DNA of 64,000 bases from positions 310,001 through 374,000 of the forward strand of contig JALKAY010000003.1 in assembly GCA_023015935.1 (NCBI GenBank), read 5' to 3'. The translations under genes and the position numbers were made by a program. Origin of the DNA: Flavobacteriaceae bacterium F08102 (GTDB lineage: Bacteria > Bacteroidota > Bacteroidia > Flavobacteriales > Flavobacteriaceae). Under the pieces are notes generated by a model, which was not told the DNA's origin, did no database searches, and was given only the letters and a program-made list of their open reading frames with translations. Positions 60,798 through 64,000 of the stretch are shown here, piece after piece. The stretch's first letter is position 1; every line of letters begins with the position of its first letter.

Positions 60798-63700
60798 TTA
60801 TAAACTAAGATTAATACCAAGTGTAAAGGTTCTTGAAGGAGGGTATTTTGCAGAATCCCATCCTTGACTAAAATTACCTCCTAAATAATTAACTTCAGGG
60901 TCTAAACCACTATATGAAGTAATTACGAAAACGTTGCTTACAGAGAATGAAATGTCTGCTGTTTTAAAAAGGTATTTTTCTAAGATTTTTGGATTTATTT
61001 TATATTTAAAATTTAATGCTTTTAACTTTAAGAAAGAGGCATCTTCAATATAGAAGTTAGATAATCTACCATTGTTGTTTGGATCTCCATTAACAATTCT
61101 TGGAATATCAGAATTACTGTTGTCAATTGTCCAGGCATCTAAAATTTTCTTTTCATAATTGGTTCCAAGACCATTAAATATTTGTAAGTATTGTCTGTTG
61201 TTGTTTACCGCGTAGTTTCCAATACTAAAATTAAATAGGGCATAAATCTCAAATCCACCAAATCTAAGTGTATTTATAAACCCACCAAAAATGTCTGGTT
61301 CTGGGCTTCCTATTTTTGTAACGTCGTTGGAGTTTATATAGCCGTCGTTGTTTATATCAACAAATTTAAAATCACCAGGTGCAGTATTCGTGCTTTGGTA
61401 AACACCAGAAGGTGATGCAGTATTTAGAACATCTATTTCACTTTGGTTCTGAAAAATACTATGGGTAATATATCCTCTATAGATCCCAATTGACTCTCCT
61501 TCTTTTAAATCACGATAATATCCACCATTTAATTTTAATACCTTACTTTTTATAGTTGAAAGATTAAGTTCAGTTGTCCATTGAAATTTATCACTAGTAA
61601 AAATATCCGCACTTATTTTAAATTCAAAACCTTTATTTGAAAAATCACCAATATTAGAGAATTGATTTTTCCCTCCAGTTTCAAAACCAATATCTTTATA
61701 TAGAATTTGACCTAAAGTTTTCTTTTCAAAGTAGCCAAAAGTACCGTTAATTCTTCGGTCAATTAAAGAGAAGTCCATAGCTAAATCAAGTTGATTTGTT
61801 GTCTCCCATTTAATATCTGGATTAGGAATAGTGTTTGAAATTACCCCATTTTGATTATTGTAATAACTTCCGGTTTCAAAAAAGGTTGCGTATTGAAAAT
61901 CTGAGAAGTTTGCGGATCCTGTTTTCCCATAAGAAATTCTAAGTTTTAAATCATTAATTGACTCATTATTATCTAAAAAGTTTTCTTTCGAAATTCTCCA
62001 AGAAAGTGCACCGGAAGGAAAGTATCCCCAACGGTTATTAGGACCAAATTTTGTTGATTTGTCAGCTCTTCCAGTAAAGGTTGCATAATATTTATCCGAA
62101 AAATTGTAATTCATACTTAGAAAATATGATTCTAATCCACTAATGGTTCCTCCCGTTGAGATTGTCTGTTTGGAAGCAGCTCCAGGTGTAATTGAAATGT
62201 CATCATCAGGAAAATCGATTGCTTGAATATTTAAAAATTCACTTTTAGTTTGAGTATAAGAAGCTCCAACTACAGAACTAACGTTATGTCGATTTATTTT
62301 TTTTGAAAAATTTATAGTATTATCAAATGTTCTTGTACTAAACTTTGTGTCTGATTGAAATAATGTTCCTTTTCGGTTTAGACTTATTTGTGAATTGTCA
62401 TAGCTGGGTGTATAGGAGAAAGATTTACCATTACTTTTATTGTACGAATATTGTGATTTTACAATTAATTGATTGGTTAATTTATATTCACCAAATAAAG
62501 AAAGTGTAAGATTTTGATCTGTAATATTAGATTTATATCTTGCCTTAGCATATGGATTGGTTGAGCCACCTGTAACTGTCCCAAAAGCTCCTAGCTCATC
62601 AAAAACTGGTACAACTGGGCTATATGTAACTATTTCATAATAATTAAGCATATTACTTCCTCTTTTTTTAGAATCACTATAGTTAAAATTAGTTCCGATT
62701 CTAAAATCTTTTGAAAGCTCAGTTTCCAATCGGGTTCTTATATTGTTTCTCTTAAAATAGGTGTTATAAATTGCTCCTTTTTCTTTTAAGGTGTTTGCAG
62801 AAATTGAGTATAATGTTTTATTAACTAGAGATCCGCCGTTTACATTGATATAGTAATTTTCTGAAATAGCTAGTTGGTCCGTTTCTTTTTTCCAATTGGT
62901 GTCAATATCTTGTCCGTACGGAAAAAGAGCGTTATTAGCAGGTAAAGGAGTCCCCGAATTTATATATGCTCGTTCAATGACTTCGTTTAGTTCTTTGGCA
63001 TTGAGCATGTTATATTCTTTGGCGAAGTTTGATAATCTGGTAGATGAACTTATTTTGATAGAAGGAATGGAAGAATAACTACCTTTTTTAGTGGTTACAA
63101 TTACAACACCGTTTGCTCCTCTTGATCCATAAATAGCTGTTGCAGAAGCATCTTTAAGGATATCTATTGACTTAATATCTTGCGGATTAATACTTGCTAA
63201 CGGCGAAAAAGAGTTGTTGAAAGAATTTGCATAAACATCATTTCCTAGGCCTTGTCCTATCTCGAAAGGAATACCGTCTATGACATAAAGTGGTTCATTA
63301 TTTCCTAATACGGAGGTAATACCTCTTATTCTAATTTTTGCCGCTGTCCCAGGTTCGCCTGAAGAAGAAACAACATATACCCCTGAAGCTTGTCCTGCTA
63401 AAGCGTTGTCTAGAGTGACTGCAGCTGTGTTTTCAATTGCATTTACATTTATTTTAGAAATGGAACTGATTATGTCTTTTCTAGATTTGGTGCTATAACC
63501 TACCAAAACAACTTCATTTAAAGCTGCTGCTTCCTCTTTTAATACAATATTTATTTCAGTTTGATTGGAAAATACAATTTCTTGCTGTTTATAACCTATA
63601 TATGAGAAACTTAATGTATCTCCTTTTTTTAGGGAGATTTTATATTTTCCATCATCATTGGTCGTTGTCCCATTTAGGGTTCCTTTAATTAGTACAGTTA

Positions 63701-64000
63701 CACCAATAATCGGTAAACTAGCGTTGTCTGTGACTTTTCCAGAAACAATTTGTTGCTGAAAATTATTAGGAGCAATTTGGTCTTTAATAACTATAGTGTT
63801 TTCCTTTGTTAAATAGTAGCTTAATTTATTATCGGATAAACTTTGCTTTAATAATTCATTTATAAAAATCTCTCCTTTCTGTAACTGTACCTTAGGTTTG
63901 TTTTTAAATAGGTTTTTTGGGTACAGAAAATTGTAGGAAGTCTGTTGTTTGATAATTTTGAAGACTTGATCAACAGTGACCAATTGGTCTTTGTCTATCT
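60798..64000 (-). CDS. SusC/RagA TonB-dependent transducer with STN domain (N-terminus outside window)
   Basis: At least 1067 residues are visible; the frame is open at the right edge, so the signal peptide and start are missing. The visible part begins inside an STN domain (DQLVTVDQVFKIIKQQTSYN). A carboxypeptidase-regulatory-like domain (VSGKVTDNASLPIIGVTVLI), the plug (VVLVGYSTKSRKDIISSIS; ILKDASATAIYGSRGANGVV) and the barrel ending FTLGINLSL follow. The STN domain predicts a further FecR/ECF sigma pair to the right of the window. The SusD partner begins 4 bp after its stop. Confidence 0.94.
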   Translation of the reverse strand, partial: IDKDQLVTVDQVFKIIKQQTSYNFLYPKNLFKNKPKVQLQKGEIFINELLKQSLSDNKLSYYLTKENTIVIKDQIAPNNFQQQIVSGKVTDNASLPIIGVTVLIKGTLNGTTTNDDGKYKISLKKGDTLSFSYIGYKQQEIVFSNQTEINIVLKEEAAALNEVVLVGYSTKSRKDIISSISKINVNAIENTAAVTLDNALAGQASGVYVVSSSGEPGTAAKIRIRGITSVLGNNEPLYVIDGIPFEIGQGLGNDVYANSFNNSFSPLASINPQDIKSIDILKDASATAIYGSRGANGVVIVTTKKGSYSSIPSIKISSSTRLSNFAKEYNMLNAKELNEVIERAYINSGTPLPANNALFPYGQDIDTNWKKETDQLAISENYYINVNGGSLVNKTLYSISANTLKEKGAIYNTYFKRNNIRTRLETELSKDFRIGTNFNYSDSKKRGSNMLNYYEIVTYSPVVPVFDELGAFGTVTGGSTNPYAKARYKSNITDQNLTLSLFGEYKLTNQLIVKSQYSYNKSNGKSFSYTPSYDNSQISLNRKGTLFQSDTKFSTRTFDNTINFSKKINRHNVSSVVGASYTQTKSEFLNIQAIDFPDDDISITPGAASKQTISTGGTISGLESYFLSMNYNFSDKYYATFTGRADKSTKFGPNNRWGYFPSGALSWRISKENFLDNNESINDLKLRISYGKTGSANFSDFQYATFFETGSYYNNQNGVISNTIPNPDIKWETTNQLDLAMDFSLIDRRINGTFGYFEKKTLGQILYKDIGFETGGKNQFSNIGDFSNKGFEFKISADIFTSDKFQWTTELNLSTIKSKVLKLNGGYYRDLKEGESIGIYRGYITHSIFQNQSEIDVLNTASPSGVYQSTNTAPGDFKFVDINNDGYINSNDVTKIGSPEPDIFGGFINTLRFGGFEIYALFNFSIGNYAVNNNRQYLQIFNGLGTNYEKKILDAWTIDNSNSDIPRIVNGDPNNNGRLSNFYIEDASFLKLKALNFKYKINPKILEKYLFKTADISFSVSNVFVITSYSGLDPEVNYLGGNFSQGWDSAKYPPSRTFTLGINLSL

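Noticed and set aside
1-64000. Mobile element, prophage, CRISPR array, tRNA or rRNA genes
   Set aside because: No transposase, integrase, phage gene, spaced direct repeats, or tRNA/rRNA signature was recognised on either strand by eye. A covariance-model search would be needed to exclude small RNAs.

Overview
This 64 kb window looks like chromosomal DNA from a low-GC member of the Bacteroidota, most likely the family Flavobacteriaceae. The signs are SusC/SusD outer-membrane pairs, a fused ResB-CcsA cytochrome c assembly protein, very few Shine-Dalgarno sequences, and Bacteroidota-type -7 promoter elements (TAnnTTTG). Intergenic DNA is rich in A+T. I saw no rRNA, tRNA, CRISPR array, integrase, transposase or replication origin.

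Layout. 1-7.5 kb is core metabolism: a YihY/BrkB membrane protein (cut by the left edge), KdsC phosphatase, a DUF2520 Rossmann protein, ResB-CcsA, a secreted glutathione peroxidase and a PLP trans-sulfuration enzyme. 7.8-10.1 kb holds a secreted GH92-family protein whose usual catalytic positions are substituted. 10.2-15.5 kb is a light-response set on the minus strand: B12-binding MerR regulator, class I photolyase, SRPBCC protein, TspO, a small protein and a DUF2867-type SDR. 15.9-24.2 kb holds MsrA, two Crp/Fnr regulators each divergent from a metabolic or transport gene, PEP carboxykinase behind an exact FNR-type box, a GDCCVxC mini-protein, GcvH, a GcvH paralogue without the lipoyl lysine, an alpha-oxoamine synthase and a SulP transporter. 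24.4-28.7 kb is a small His/Cys protein and an ABC exporter with two ABC-2 permeases.

28.9-40.1 kb is a seven-gene minus-strand cluster and the best candidate for an undescribed system. A giant PAS hybrid kinase, a pseudo-receiver/HPt protein and a single-domain response regulator are followed by a HEAT-repeat membrane protein, a processive GT2 glycosyltransferase, an LTA-synthase-like enzyme with a C-terminal TPR domain, and a TPR-YaiO outer-membrane barrel. This reads as a phosphorelay-controlled machine that makes, modifies and exports an envelope polysaccharide.

40.6-43.4 kb is the proton-translocating transhydrogenase (three genes). 43.4-50.2 kb is an eroding region. It holds remnants of a metal-homeostasis locus (DUF4625 lipoprotein, small OB-like secreted protein, Fur-family regulator), an intact LytS/LytTR-type two-component pair, a lipoprotein, and a dead propeller/LuxR regulator. 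50.3-64 kb carries two SusC/SusD systems on the minus strand. The first comes with its own ECF sigma factor, FecR anti-sigma factor and a TlpA-like thioredoxin lipoprotein. The second SusC runs off the right edge. Neither has a glycoside hydrolase in the window, so their substrates cannot be named.
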